Shown here one piece after another: positions 1-14,200 of a stretch of 64,000 bases of DNA; the first letter of the stretch is position 1; every line of letters begins with the position of its first letter. Under the pieces are notes generated by a model. That model was not told the DNA's origin and searched no databases. It saw only the letters and a program-made list of their open reading frames with translations. The position numbers and the translations under genes were made by a program. The stretch covers positions 6,076,001 to 6,140,000 of the forward strand of contig CP053170.1 of the NCBI GenBank assembly GCA_014607495.2, read 5' to 3'. This stretch comes from Carposina sasakii (lineage: Eukaryota > Arthropoda > Insecta > Lepidoptera > Carposinidae).

Positions 1-674
1 AAAATAGAATTGAGCCATGAAATAGGTACCTAATTTCGAAATAATGGAAAGAGGCAGAGACTTAAAGGTAGTTGAAAATGAAAATATCTTTAACTGCACA
101 TAGTGCATCAAAAAGCATTCTTCCTGAAAACATAAAAACAAAAGACCAACTCTATAAACAACGATGTCATTAACTTATAAATACACCTCTATCATACAAA
201 AACTTATTTCTTTACACAAAATAACTTGATCAAATAGTTATTCAAAACGATTGCAAATGCGAAGAACTTGGCTAGAATTAATAGAGCTGTTTTGAGTTCT
301 GCAACTATTCTAACTGCATACAAAGTGCAGGCTATTGCATAGACAGTAGCGCTATAGGTGTAGGATTAATTAAATCAGTTAGCAGTACGGTATAGTCTAC
401 AGGTTGTTACCTCGCATTGTCTGGACTATAATAGGTCGATGCGCACGCGCATACCCGCAGACATCTAGATCTTTAGTAGTTATAACATGATTTATGATTG
501 TATTGAAAGCAGATGTGTCATTTTAAAAATTTAAATGCGTCTCGGTATAAGAAAAAATCTTTTGTCTATAGCTTTTCTTTGTGTTAGCGCTCTAAACTTA
601 TTTATTTTTAAAATGTGTGGGTGGGTTTGCTAAAAAAGTTTTGGGTGCGCTTGCTGGTACGAGTAGTCACCTAT

Positions 675-1010
675 CTATATACATATAATAAAAATGTAAC
701 AGATCGCTGTCTGTACATAGAAGATATATGAGAAAAAATATTATAGGAGACTTTTATGAACGCAATAGAACCCAAAACGAAGATTTTTGGAATTTTTGTC
801 TGTTTGTTGGGTTTGTCTGTGCGTTTGTGCACGCTAATCTCAGAAACGGCTGAACCGATTTCGATGCAGTTTTCAGGAATATATTGTGACAGGTCCCACT
901 TAACATATAGCTACTTTTTATCCCGGGAAAATGTTTTTATCCTGGATAATTTCGACATCTTGTTTTTTCTGTAGTCCACGCGGACGGAGTCGCGGGCGTC
1001 CACTAGTAAA
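675..1010 (-). repeat. LINE/SINE-type tail, family A, reverse copy
   Basis: This is the reverse complement of 4781-5100: both contain the CGCGGACGGAGTCGCGGG end, the GTGGGACCTGTCACAATATA core on the opposite strand and the GACAAACAGACAAAC-type repeats. Such tails are common 3' ends of non-LTR elements in Lepidoptera. Confidence 0.75.
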
Positions 1011-1881
1011 ATAAATAAAAAAATCTAAGGAATCTCAAAATACAAAACGTGAACCTGCTATTCGCTAACAGATGGCGCTGTAATTTGAGCCGTATTACAC
1101 ATACTTCCTTTCTTGAAGAATCCTTTCTGTTCATGCAAAATAAACAATAAATCTTTAAAAAAAAAAGAAAAAATTCTTCACCATACAACCATCCTTATAT
1201 AAAAACTCACCTATTTATTGATATATCAGCTAGCATTGGCATTTGTAGATAATTCTATAGACACATATTGCAATAGACCACTAAATTATTACCCAAAGCG
1301 ATGGTTAATCACATTATACAATAAATACGTAATCTTAGCGGCACTTAGCTCTGATGTTCGGGACAATACCCAGGTAGTGCCTATCAATAGACGATAGACA
1401 GGAAGCGAGGTTACTGATAAGCTATGACTCAGGCAAAATCTAGACCGCACAAGGCTTAGATAGGTTGAAACTCTTGGAACTCTGTAGGAAGGAAACATAC
1501 CAATAAACGCCATCTTTATACCATTTAGTCATAATAGAAATACAAGATCTACCTTTTGGGGGTTGCTTAACACATGCTTACGTCATCCTAGCTATGGCTA
1601 CGATAAGCTATGATTTTCTAGAATAGCCATGCCATTATGCTATAGCGGTTGTACGTAAAAACACGTAACAAAGCCCTCTTAGGGTGCTGGCATGTGAAAA
1701 GTTCTTTCAAGCCTGCTATACATCTTCGACTCTGGATACGATTTGATAGAGGATACTTGACTCACCTTCCTTCCATTAGATAGTTAGCGAAGTAGATAGA
1801 TCAAATCAAATCAAACGTGTTTATTTGTGAATCATAGGTTAAGAACAGATGTTATACCTACTTACATAAAAAAGGTACCTC

Positions 1882-2068
1882 CCCCCTGATTACGTAAAAG
1901 CAATAGCAAAGCCGAAGCAAAGCGATAGCGAAAATTGTACAATATTCGCCTTGAAATGTCAAAGTTCCTTTGAAATTCATTTTACGAAATACGAATTTGA
2001 CAAGCAATCAGCGATTTTTGTACAATTTTCGCTATCGCTTTGCCTTTGCTAGTTGGGTAATAAGGGGG
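1882..2068. mobile_element. Foldback inverted-repeat element (MITE), family B
   Basis: Terminal inverted repeats of the form CCCCCTKATTAC with subterminal AGCAAAGCGATAGCGAAAATTGTAC flank a short centre. CTC on both sides (1879-1881, 2069-2071) may be a 3-bp target duplication. Relatives are at 7078-7210, 56022-56095, about 58077-58150 and 63500-63575. Confidence 0.7.
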
Positions 2069-2154
2069 CTCATGTATGTACGAGTACATATAATGAAGAA
2101 TGCTAAGTCATAAAAGATCGATTATTTGAATTACAAATGTACTTTTTTCCTTAG

Positions 2155-2237
2155 GCGCCGACGAAGACTGTCGCGGGTCATGCAGGGCGCAGCGGCTGCG
2201 CCCGCGCCGCCCGCGGCCGAACCTCCGGCATCGCAAC
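2155..2237 (+). CDS. peb: Upstream Hindsight exon, Arg-rich then Ala/Pro-rich
   Basis: A polypyrimidine tract and AG at 2153-2154 precede an 83-base exon ending before GTAAGT. Its phase fits the exon at 16208 exactly (one base left over, two supplied), giving Gln at the junction. It is far more GC-rich than its surroundings and encodes an Arg-rich start followed by Ala/Pro. An in-frame ATG at 2179 could be an internal start of a shorter isoform, but the resemblance to the RREB1 linker argues for an internal exon. Transcript evidence would settle it. Confidence 0.72.
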
Positions 2238-5200
2238 GTAAGTACTTACCCATGTGTCTTTTTTAGGTTTCAGAAACGTATCTTAAAAGTTCTTAAGATC
2301 TTTATTTATCCTGTTTTCAATTAAAACAAATTAAAAGAGAAAAAAAATCCTTGAAACATTATATTCAAGTTGGATATTGTAGATACGTACTCGTATGAAG
2401 TTTTTAATTAATATGGTTGATTAATCTTGTGATACCCATAATATTGGTTTTTCCTCTTCCTTTTTGATAAGAATTTCGAGCTTCAGAGCTTATCATTTAC
2501 GGTAACATCAAAGCTATTAAACACCTAATTAAACAACAAAATTCCCAGAAAATTATCATCTAATAAACTGACTCTTACGTATAGTTATAAAAATATTACA
2601 TATTTTTATTATTGTGCGTTACATACTAAACCAAATATAGGAGCTAATGAACTACCTATTAATATAGATAAAATTTTAATCTCTATCACCTTGCAAACTA
2701 ATACCAAGAACCTAAGAGTACAGAATCAATAAACAGGATGGGCACTCGATACGGACAAACATCTTAAATGCAATCGGACACGTGCTCTCACCTTCAATGC
2801 AACCTGACTACTGAATGATTAGCACGCGCGGGCGTCATGTCACACGAGAATTTTTATGGCTACCCTCATTACGTCTACTGAGTTCTCGAATGATTCTGCT
2901 CGATGCGAAAGTTTATCAATAAACAAATGTTAGGTAGATACTATTTTAATGTTTCTCGGCACATCTTTATTTAGGTTGTTATTATGATAACTTGATATTG
3001 TATTATGAAAGAAATAGTTAGATTTATTACCAATTTCGTTGGATCCCAGTGGATGCGACTGTTATTACCAATTTCGTTGGATCCCAGTGGATGCGACTGT
3101 AGCAGGACCACATTGTTCTTAATTCGCAAAGCTCAGTAGTAGGTATAGGAGGCTAGGTAATATATATTATGTAGGTATGTTCTAATAACATGTATAATTG
3201 AAGTACCTAACTATGATTTTTAGCTAGCAACTTAACACTATCTCCTACTCCTGCAGTTATGGCTGCCCTATCCCGGGAACACAGCCGTGTTTATACATAT
3301 GTATCTATCTATATTACTGTGAATTTTACCTAGAACCTTTTCCGCCAAAAGGTTCTACGATATATTATGATTTATTAATAGAAAAGTTAGAGTGTTTTAA
3401 CAAAGGAAGGGAACAGCCGTTACCCTATACCTATAAATATTACCATCTCTTATCTACACTTTAATGCGTAATACGAGATTAAAATTATTATTGATTACAG
3501 AAAAGATACACGTAGTTAGAATACTTGCTGATAATTATTACACTTGTCCAGTGAAATCGCATATATTCAAAGAATTTCGAAAGATATTAAAACTCAAGGT
3601 TTTTTTTTAAATTATTCTCTAGTAATAAAACAAGATATGTTGCAATTTATGTGCATAGCGGATAGTTTTATCTAAAGTAAAATTAAAAGTTACTCGAGTT
3701 AAGTATATTATAGGTAGAATGGATGAATGAATAAATACATGAAGAATGGACCTGGCCTTAAAAGTAATAATTTCAATAAAATAAATACATATAAGTAATT
3801 CCGTAAGGGAGAAGGAGGCACATTAGCACATCTTTCATATTTGGACTCGTAAAAAATCAACTGTAAAGAGAAATTGAAAAGGCATGTTTTTCTTGGCTTA
3901 CTTACTTCTTTGTTTATATCAAAATAATGAAATGTTTAAATTTGTTGAGAACGTTAAAGACAAAAATGTAGTTTTTTTACACAAATTTGTTCAAACCTGC
4001 CTTCCCACATTTGAATCGACATGGGGCAGTTTTGAAAAATGGAGAAAAAAGAGAGGATAGACTAATATGTAATAATGATATTTATTGCTATTAAAATATA
4101 AAATAAACTTATACGTAACTTCTAAAGATTACAGTAGCAAAAATAAAAATTATAGTTTTTAATTGCGTTCGACTTCCTGTTTGTTGACAAAAAATAATCA
4201 TATTGCACAATAGTATTCGTTTATTGTTATCATAATTTGTATAATACTGCTTCAGACGCAAAGATAAACATAAAATAAAGTTATTATCAAACTTCTATAA
4301 TTTTTAATTTAGTCAGACTTCCACTTTGGTTACAAAAACGCCCCGTTCAAATCTGCCCCGGTTGTTTTGATCAAATCTGCCCCATGGTCACTTAGAAGAT
4401 AAACTATTACAAAAAAATATGTGAAATAACTGGCAAGCAAAAACTACAAGGTGGATTGAAAACTAATAAGTACTGCACAATTTTGTGAAAGGAATAGTTG
4501 GAAACCTTTACTCGTGTGATCACAGAACACTAACGTGATTGTAATTCCCTTATAACATTTATTTTTATTTTTTACTTCGCTGGTACAAATATGATGACAG
4601 ATTAAGCTCATTTTGATAACATAACTCGCGCGCATTGTGACTTGACCTTTATCACAGCCAGTGCTGCCAATATTAAAATGGAGTTGCGGCATAAATTAAC
4701 ATAAACCTGCGTTCAAAAATCAACATGTTCAAATCTGCCCCTGTGCTAAGGTGCCTCCTTCTCCCCTATTATATCTAAAACTAGTGGAGGCCCGCGACTC
4801 CGTCCGCGTGGACTACAGAAAAAACAAAATGTTGAAATTATCCGGGATAAAAAGTAGCCTATATGTTAAGTGGGACCTGTCACAATATATTCGTGAAAAC
4901 TGCATCGAAATCGGTTCAACCGTTTCTGAGATTAGCGTGCACAAACGCACAGACAAACAGACAAACCGACAAACAGACAAAAATTTCAAAAATCAGGGTT
5001 TTGGGTACTATTGCGTTGATAAAGGTCTCCTATAATATTTTTCTCATATATCTTCCATGTACAGACTGCGACCCGTTACATTTTTATTATATGTATAGAT
5101 AAATGAAAGCTCTTTTTGTCGTAGTTTTTTAATTGTGAGCTGAGAGCTAATTTTTCCAATGTTTAGATATCTTCTCTGAAGGATAAATTTAATGCCGTCT

Positions 5201-8200
5201 TTCTCTAAACCTTGATTAAGATAGAGACAGATTAACAAAGGCTATATGACCGTTAAAAAATAGGCTTTAAACATCTACCTAAAATGATAGAGTTGAGGAA
5301 CTTAAGAAAATAAGAAAAGGTCTCAAAAATACAAAAATCCAAAACGTTAAAATTCCTTTTTTTCTAGGTTTAACAAGCTTACATACCTTATTATAACATA
5401 TTACAACACGGTAATAGTCGGTTATTTGCACAGAATACGGGAGATCTCAGTGATCTCAGACCTCATCCTTTTGTGCTCAGCACACTTGTGTCCACATCAC
5501 TTTGTTAAGAGTCTTGAAAACAAAAATACCTTACAAATTGACGGCATGAATATTTTGTTACTCTGACGCTTGTTTGTTTTGTGTGATATTCTCATACACA
5601 CTGAATAAGTACGTCATTTACCTATATAAATCACTAGCGGTAGGTACCTACCAACTTCCTCTAATTACACTAGATAAAAGGTTTATAATGCTAAACCCTA
5701 TAAAAAGCACAAAATATCTTTTAACACTACATAAGTACCAACTAAAGCATTTCAGACTATCTACTCGGGACTTTGTGCCACCTTTATGTCGGAGGCATAA
5801 CCGCTAATTTTGAACTGCAAATGGTTATCTTGGCCTGCTGTTGACCGTACGTATGAAATTTTTGATTAAATTTTGTCGCGTCGGGGGACGATTTTAAATT
5901 TTTTATTTCATGCTTTTTGAAGGAGCTCCTTAATTTTTCATTCTTTCATTTAATTTCTTTTATTTTTCGCCGAGTAAAAAGTTTAGATGGGGTCGCTATA
6001 TGCGATCTCGACCAAAGGAAGCTGTAACAATCCTCATGACAAATTGGTTCTGGGAGAATTGCAGAGATTAAGAAACAATAAAGATTAAACTTTAGTCATT
6101 CTAGATTTTCAGCAAAAATATAAATCGGTTTGTCCGTTTCATTCCGGCATTCCAGAGTTTCATCTACCACATCCCATTTCCAGCAGGTTCAAGATTTCCA
6201 GCATCAGGTCCTCGTCAATTAGAAACATAAAGAGAACTAGTTAAGACAAATCCATCGAGCCCAAACTCGATGGGTTTACTAAAAGGCAGTCCAGGGTTAC
6301 CTCTCCTATCTTCGAGCCTTAACAGCAGACCAGCTCAGTGGTTCCAGAAGACATTAGTGTTTCAAATGTCAGATCCCACATATGCTTGCAAGCAAACTGA
6401 GCGTGTAACATTCCTATCACACCTAACAAACGACCTGATGACCTTGAAGACCTGAACCGATTTCCACCAAACATAAGAACACTCTCGACTGATATACCTT
6501 TCAAATAAAAAAAACCGCATTAAAATCGGATCATCCGTTTGGGAGCTACAATGCCACAGACAGACACATACACATTTACACACGCAGAGAGACACGTCAA
6601 ACTTATAACACCCCGTCGTTTTTGCGTCGGGGGTTAAAAACGGGTAAAAATCCCTTCGTAAGTACATGTTTAAACAGAGGCATCAAATTATTACTAGATT
6701 TACTAGTGTCCACGCTCAAAGTTTGGCATGACAAATAGAAGCTCAAAACTGGGGCTATAAGCAGTCAAGACTTATGGTAATTACATAAGATTTACCTTGA
6801 ATATTCTATCTTAAACACTAATTAGACAATTTGGACATATGCTGTCTCGCCTATTGTAACAAAAACAGAAAGAGACGTTGCCTTGTCTAAACGTCGTTAA
6901 GTAGATGCTGTAAATGAGTGTTTCAGATAAAAAGAAAATAGTTTTAAGATAAGTAATTAATAAAAGTTAACAATTATACAACAGTATAGCTACATTTTGT
7001 CAATATTAAAATCTTATTAACTCTACTGTAACAATACAAGAAAAGTAACATTGCCGAATAAAAATCACAGCAACCGCCCCCTTATTACCTAACTAGCAAA
7101 AGCAATGCGATAGCGAAAATTGTTCAAAATTCGCTGATTGCTTGTCAAATTTGTATTATGTAAAATGAATTTCTAATCGCATTGACTCTGCTTTGCTTTT
7201 GCAAGATGTGCAGCTTGCGGATGTGCTACGGCGACCGTTCGTAGCATTTTCGTAGCATTCTCACACAATAGTGAAACTTCACATCAAGGTATTGTGATGA
7301 ATATATCGAAGGCATGTTGTATTAATAGTTTAGATAAACCTTAAAGGGAGATATATATTTAGGCTTCTATAAAGTCTGCTTATTTAATTAGGTAGGTTAG
7401 GTTAGAACTGTTAAAATAACAACGCACTAACGCATTAGAGGCGAAGCGAACGTATCGCAATCGCAATAGCGTCCAACGAAGTGTTTCAAAAAATACTCAT
7501 AAGTTAAAAAAAAAGTACAGTTTTAAAAACGTATAATAACTTGAATCTGAAACTGAATCAGCATGATGTACCAAATTTACCTTATAGTGAAATGGCGATA
7601 CCATATTCGGATAAGGTTAAGAATCTAGGAATTATATTTGACCGGTTTCTTTCTTGGTCGTCTCAGGTTGACGATGTAAGCAGGAAGGTGTTTGCTACTT
7701 TTCACTCCCTTAAACGCTTTTCAGAATTTTCATCCTTTCAAAACCAAAATCTCTTTAGCTCAATCCCTTATTCTCCCTTCTCTCAAGCATCAAATTCCAA
7801 AAATACAAAAAATGTGTATTTTCCCTCGCTGTTGTCTTTACCCAACTGCAATATTTGCCCAAGGTATACATCTGAACAACTTCTAGGGCTACACCTACGA
7901 CGGATGGAAGTAAGTACATAAGTGAAGTTAATATTGAGTGAAGTTGATGATCGTAAGGTCCTAGTTCTACTACTAACATCTACTTATTCCTAAGCATTTT
8001 TTCTTGCATTCATTCTTATTATCTGTCATCTTGTTACTAATTCTCGTATACATAGTATATTCAACACTTCATACATAGCTCTTCCTCTATAACCATCCAC
8101 ATTCATGCCCAACGCTTTCTATAAAATATGTCTTTAATTCCTTCACTTTACATATCATAAAGTGGTCGTCCCGAAGCATTTAAAGTAAAAATTCTCTCTA

Positions 8201-11200
8201 GGTTTTTCATAGATATATTTATAGGTTTATACTATTTTATAAACTCTTGTGGTCCAGTTAAAAATGGGTCTCGCTCGTCCTACTTCCACCGACCAATTTA
8301 AAGAATTACTGAAGATTGTTCCCAAAAGTAGTATATAAGGACACTTTTACACAGGGTTCGAAGTGATAATTATCATTGATAATTATGACGATAATTATCT
8401 TGATATATTACCTTGATAATTATCTTTGATAATTATAAAAATCAAACACTAAAATAATTTCATTTATTTATGTGTATCTGAACGTCATTTGCGTATCCAA
8501 ACACGCTAGACCTCAAACTTAACAAAAAAATCCGTTTCTCTGACGAGAAAAGTGTGAATTTCTGTTTTTTAGGTACTTTCTTACTTTTGTTTGACGTCAT
8601 AAAAACAAACTCTGAATTAAATTGTATATTTCTCACATTTATTATTTGCTGTTTAATTAATAATACTGAAAAACCTACACCCTCCTTGGGATAAATATAT
8701 TATCATTTAAAGAAAGAAAATTTCAAGAAGTTAAATGGAAAATCAGCTAGGATAATTATCAGATAATTAACCAAAAAAATATTTATCTTGAAAATTTCGA
8801 ACCTTGCTTTTACAACGCTTTCTTTCGTACAAAAATGACCAACCAATAACTGAGTTCCAAGACGCTATTAGTCTCCCTGACGTCATAAAGGCGCGTGCAC
8901 AGTTATCAGATAAGGCGGGTGCGACAACTCCTTATTCAATCGATTGGCAAACTGACGCTTATGGTTAACTGGACCATAGATAATATCGTAATAAGGTAAA
9001 ATAAGATCAGTAGAACCAAGAACTAAATTTGCTTCCTTCTTTGACCTCATTTCTAAAAATAAATTGCTAAATAATGTAGCTACCCAGCATACCTAAAGAG
9101 AAAAACCGAGGTATTTAGATAGAGGCTGTATCCATAAAAATGTGGTTATCGGAACTACACGAAGGAGATCCTACTACGTGTAGTTAAGCGCGGATGTAAC
9201 ACGTAGCTAGATTGGGGCCTGAGTAGGGTTACCATATCTCAGGATTTGTCCTGAGATTTCAGGATTTTTCGACTTTTCTCAGGATTGCGGCCGGATTTTG
9301 CAAATCTCGTGATATCTCAGGATTTTTAAAGATCTCTTTAATTAAAAGTCAAACCAACTAACAATTTTTTTTTGGTATCAACTGAACCGCGTGGTTCCGG
9401 TAGAGTAGAATTTGTACCAACCCTGCCTGCCCGTGGGTATCATACGAGGCGATTAAGGGTTTCCGCCTTAGCGCCTCCCGTACTGACAACATAGTCCGAA
9501 AATCACACTGCGGTCACCAACCCGCCTGCCCAGCTTGGTGACTATGGGCAAAACGCCTTGTGGCAGTAGCCTTGTGGCGTGCCCTGGGGGAGGCCTACGT
9601 CTAGCAGTGGACTACAATAGGCTGAAGAAGAAGAACAGCTGAACAGTTAAAGTTTATACTTATCCAAGTGAAACAAACTAAAAATACTTAATCTTTTGGT
9701 AACAACCCCGCTCCGCTCCGCGCCGCTTCGAGTGCGATGTGCAAGTTGCAACGCGTGAGCTAAATCCGCAGTGTATAAAACGATAATAATACGTTTTTGA
9801 GAGAAAATTTTTAAACTGTATAAAATCTCAGGACTTTTCCATGGAAATCAGGTCTTTTCTCCGGTCTTTACATTTTTTCATCTGGTAACCCTAGGCCTGA
9901 GAAAACGTAAGTTAACTCTACGTGCACGGAAGGAGATGCAACTGTATGTATTCTAGTGAATCCTCGCATCAGCACATAGGATTTTATATCCAAATATATA
10001 AAATATCATATCCCCAAACATCGGTGAACAACCTCTACAACATATGAAAACACTATTTAACACCCAAAACACGTCTCAATGAGACCGTAAACTCCTTCTC
10101 TCGGCCCTTTTCCAATCAATATGCATCCAATACATCTCCGGTGACAATTAGAACGCTTTTCCGATGAGAGAAAGCGACCGATCGACTGGAAACAGTTTCG
10201 GGCAAGTTCGATCGATTGTGATTCGGTAACAAAGGTGTGTCGATCATTAACCTGGGGCTAAGATTTGGATTGATGACCATGATCTGTGAGAAGTTGTCAC
10301 AGTTACTTTGTGCAGATAGGTAGATGAGGTAAGGAACAATTTGCGCTCAAGGAAAACCTTTTTAGGTAAGTGGAAAAGTTTTACAATATGTAGATAAGGA
10401 TTTAGTAACAAAATCATATCTGTCTGTCTACGATAGGTAGCTCGACGTTTCATTTTCGAAAACCAATTATTGTATAAAAGTAATTTTTTAAGATCTTGAG
10501 AATGATGAACCTAAGTATCTAGCACTAGATGTCTCAGACTGTCTCAGAGGGTCTAAAGTGCAGTAACTTAAGGTACGGATTGGAAATTCCTTTCTTTTGC
10601 CTTAATACTGTATCAGTACCTATCCATCTTGATCGGTATCAAGAATACGTGATCGCATTACCAAAGATACGACGAAGATACCCGACATTCACTAATAAAA
10701 ATTCGGTGCTGGAAAAGTTCCTAAAGCAACACACAAATAAAGTTACAGAAATTTACACTCGACTTAATTTTCAAACCAGCTCTTCCCATCCATCCTCTAA
10801 AAGTAGGTAGATACTAGACGAAATGTACTGAAACATAAAATTGGTCTACAAAATTTGTTTTTGACATGTTTTAAAAACCTATCGATCTTTGGAGGGAAGG
10901 AAGAGACTGTAAAAATAAGCCAATGAAAGTTTTCATGAAAGATAGGAAAATCTTCATATGAGCTTCCTGAGGGAATCAAGAGCGGATCCTTGTGTTTAAC
11001 CAGTAAGCACACATTAAAACATTCGTGGCCATGTAACCCGAATGGAATGCAAAAAGGTAGGTACGAAATAGGATCTCTGACGCGAACATCTGTGTCAACA
11101 CTGTTCATTCATGAGCCAAGTACAAAGATTACGTACTTAGTCTACGGAAACGCGTAAACAACAAACAAATCTAAAATGAAAACGTGTAAGTTTATCACTT

Positions 11201-14200
11201 AGTTGATTAATTATTTGTACCATTTAAATTCCTTTAGAGGGCAGTCTGATAATAAAATAAACCTCTTAAGCTATTCCTAGAAAATTTCTTTCACAGCCGC
11301 TCTCCTAGGAAACCAAAGCTTTGTGCGCGTGGGTACATTTGTTTGGTTTGGTCCGTTTTTTTAGATCATAACCCTATACAACACTACATCTAACTAAATC
11401 CTCATCCAAACTCTAACTTGCTCTGTTAAGGCAATAAGAAATAGAAAAGCAAATCTCTACCATGAGAGATCATTGACCTTAATTTCCAATGCATGGAAAA
11501 ATCTTCATTATTAAAGTTCCAAACATTACCAAATAAATGTCCTCACGAGCAAGGGGCAATAATAGCTCATACCCATAACCACCGTTAGCCCAGTGCGGAT
11601 GTGTGAGACCGCCCTGCATACTGATGTGTCCAATGAATGTGAATGTCATTAAGAAAGCTGACCACGAAGGATGTTATTGACATAATTTATTAACAAGAAA
11701 ACAGAAAGAAACGAGCTTTATGATTTTCTCACTAGGTCCAAAGATAAAACTGAAATGCCCTCCATAATTTGCTCCCCTTCGGCCTAAGTTGTAGAATTTA
11801 GGATAAGAAATATACAAAGATAGAACACTCAATGATGTTTCTTGTAATAGGGATTGGGAATAAGTAGACCCAACCGCTCAATAGTTTTCCCAGAAAAATG
11901 TGATAAAAAATAACAGACGACTTACTTTCTCATTCGACTGTAGACATGGATAATACATAAATCTTCATATACCTATTACATAGATACAAATAGTACAGAT
12001 GACTGCAAATAACCATACACCAACTGCTGGTTAAGCAATTAAATTTCTTCCAAGATACGAAACGTCTTGCAAAACTCGAAATCATAGTACAAAGAACGCA
12101 AATTATCAATTTCCAGAAAATAAGCGAGATTGTCACATATCGGGCCAACATTATCTGCATGCCCGTTATCACTAGACGCAGGTGTTAAGACACAAATTCC
12201 AACGATCGCCATCTTTTGAAACCGGCCAGTTATCGGGTGCATGTAATTGCCGATGGCGACATGGATTGAGGGCCCGAGATATGCGACACGGTATAATTCT
12301 ATACCGTTCACGCTCATTCGACTGTAGAAGAAAGCGGTAACCGGCGACAACTTCGCCATATCAATCAAAACGCTTATAATATACGTGGACACCGTTATAG
12401 GACCATTGTGCGGCCAACCGTCCTATTCGGTCCTCTAAGAGTTGACAATTCGCTGGCACACCCGAATGTCGCCGAAGAGGGGCCGAACGAGCTGGGATGG
12501 CGATAGGTCCATTTAAATTCAGAATAAGCGGGAACGAGGAAGTCACGATGCGTGCGCGCATCTATGACACCTTTTCTCCGTATATGAACTTGAGTGAACC
12601 CGATTGAGCGTTGAATATCTTATAATCCCGGCCGTAGGTATTTTTTGAGCATATTCATCGATTTCGTTTCAAAACACGCGTGTCGCCTAAATAATTAAGC
12701 AGAATTTATTGCATTTGAAGAACATTTTCCAGGTATCAGTATAATTGGTAGGTAGAGGCTGTTTACTTGTGAAATAATTGCGTAAGTATTGTTTCAAATT
12801 CATGCCTCCGACTTTTCTCCATACCTAATCAGAATCCAGATATCGTATAAATTCATCTGTCTGTGGGTACAAGGCTAGTGTCACTGGATTAAGTGCCTAT
12901 CATTTTTTTAAATGATCTCTTGATCAAGTTTTACGAGTACATAAAGGTAGCATCAAAATTATTCATCAGTTAAAACTATCTGCCTTTAGAAAAATGTGCT
13001 CTAAGTAATTCTATGGTAGCAGTCTAACTTATAAATTCAATTTAAATTAAATCAGAAGTGGGATAGAGACAGTCCCAATAGGGGCTGACCAATTAATAAC
13101 CTATTGCAGTGATGGCCTGAAAAAATCTAAGTAAGTATGTATATAAAAATATAATAATGAAGGAATGTTGATATAGCATACCATTTGTATTAAGTTTTTA
13201 TTTATATTAAACAAAAAAAACTATGTACCTATAGTTGTATCATTCTACTACCTTTTCTGTCAACAAGCTTTAATAACGTAACATAATCGCGTTATTTTAA
13301 AAAAAAGTTGTTTATACACACAACATCACGCTCTATATAGCCCAAACGACCTCAAACGTGTAGGATGACCACGAGATCATTAATTCTCTTTCGTAACAAT
13401 ATTTTTTCAGCGGCATATTACTTCAGAATGCTTTGCGTGCGTTGGTTAATGCTAAGAAAAACGATACGTTCTATTTGCTGGCAAATGTGTTCTTTATTTA
13501 CTGGTTTCGACACTATCGAAGGAGTACGGACGATGATTTGTTAGATTGCGTCAAATGTTGCAAGGAATGTTCATGATAATTGATCAGGGCAGGTAATGAG
13601 AATGCGCCGTTTTTTTCAGGTATCGTTTACTGCAAAACGCCATGCAAATCCTCTACCCAAATCGGGAAATACTGCATTCCATCCTAATGTTTAATTTGCT
13701 TACTTGAACCGAATGAATGAAACAGGCACAATAATTTTATTATTTTACCTAGTATTTAGAGAATTTGCTAGGTCCTCTGTGCCCAAATGGTATTTTCATA
13801 CTCAAATCAATGGGAATTACACTAGTCGCAAAATGGCTGCAGTAAATTGATTCTGAGTAATTCGATAGCGCCTCAGTACTTACCGGATATCGTTATCTAG
13901 ATAGATATAAATAACATGAAAACTGATATACACACGTTTTCTTAATTTAATTAGCTAATAAGATACCCGGCTTTTGTAAACATGATGTCATTAATATTGT
14001 TCATGACTTGTATTTTTCGGTTATTGGAATAGATAGATGTCTGTAATAATAATGTAGATTTATTTGTAGGTAGATAGGTAGGTATTATATTTTGGAGATT
14101 TTTTCAAAATAAACTTTACTGAATATTTTATTATTTTCCCTAGTCAGTCGGTTATTCTTTCGTATTTTATCCGCTACTATCTAAATTAGTTACCTCCAAC

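Larger units (their letters stand above)
1..2154. other. DNA upstream of the first visible Hindsight exon
   Basis: Presumed intron of Hindsight, since the N-terminal fingers are not in the window. It contains a reverse-oriented LINE-type tail at about 675-1010 and a foldback element at 1882-2068. No coding exon was recognised. Confidence 0.5.

Noticed and set aside
4950..4985. Short tandem ACAGACAA repeat as a CRISPR-like or satellite array
   Set aside because: It is a simple microsatellite in the LINE tail, without spacers.
12039..12392. 117-codon open frame on the minus strand in the Hindsight intron
   Set aside because: No recognised domain, no clear splice context; the block is better explained as GC-rich non-coding DNA.
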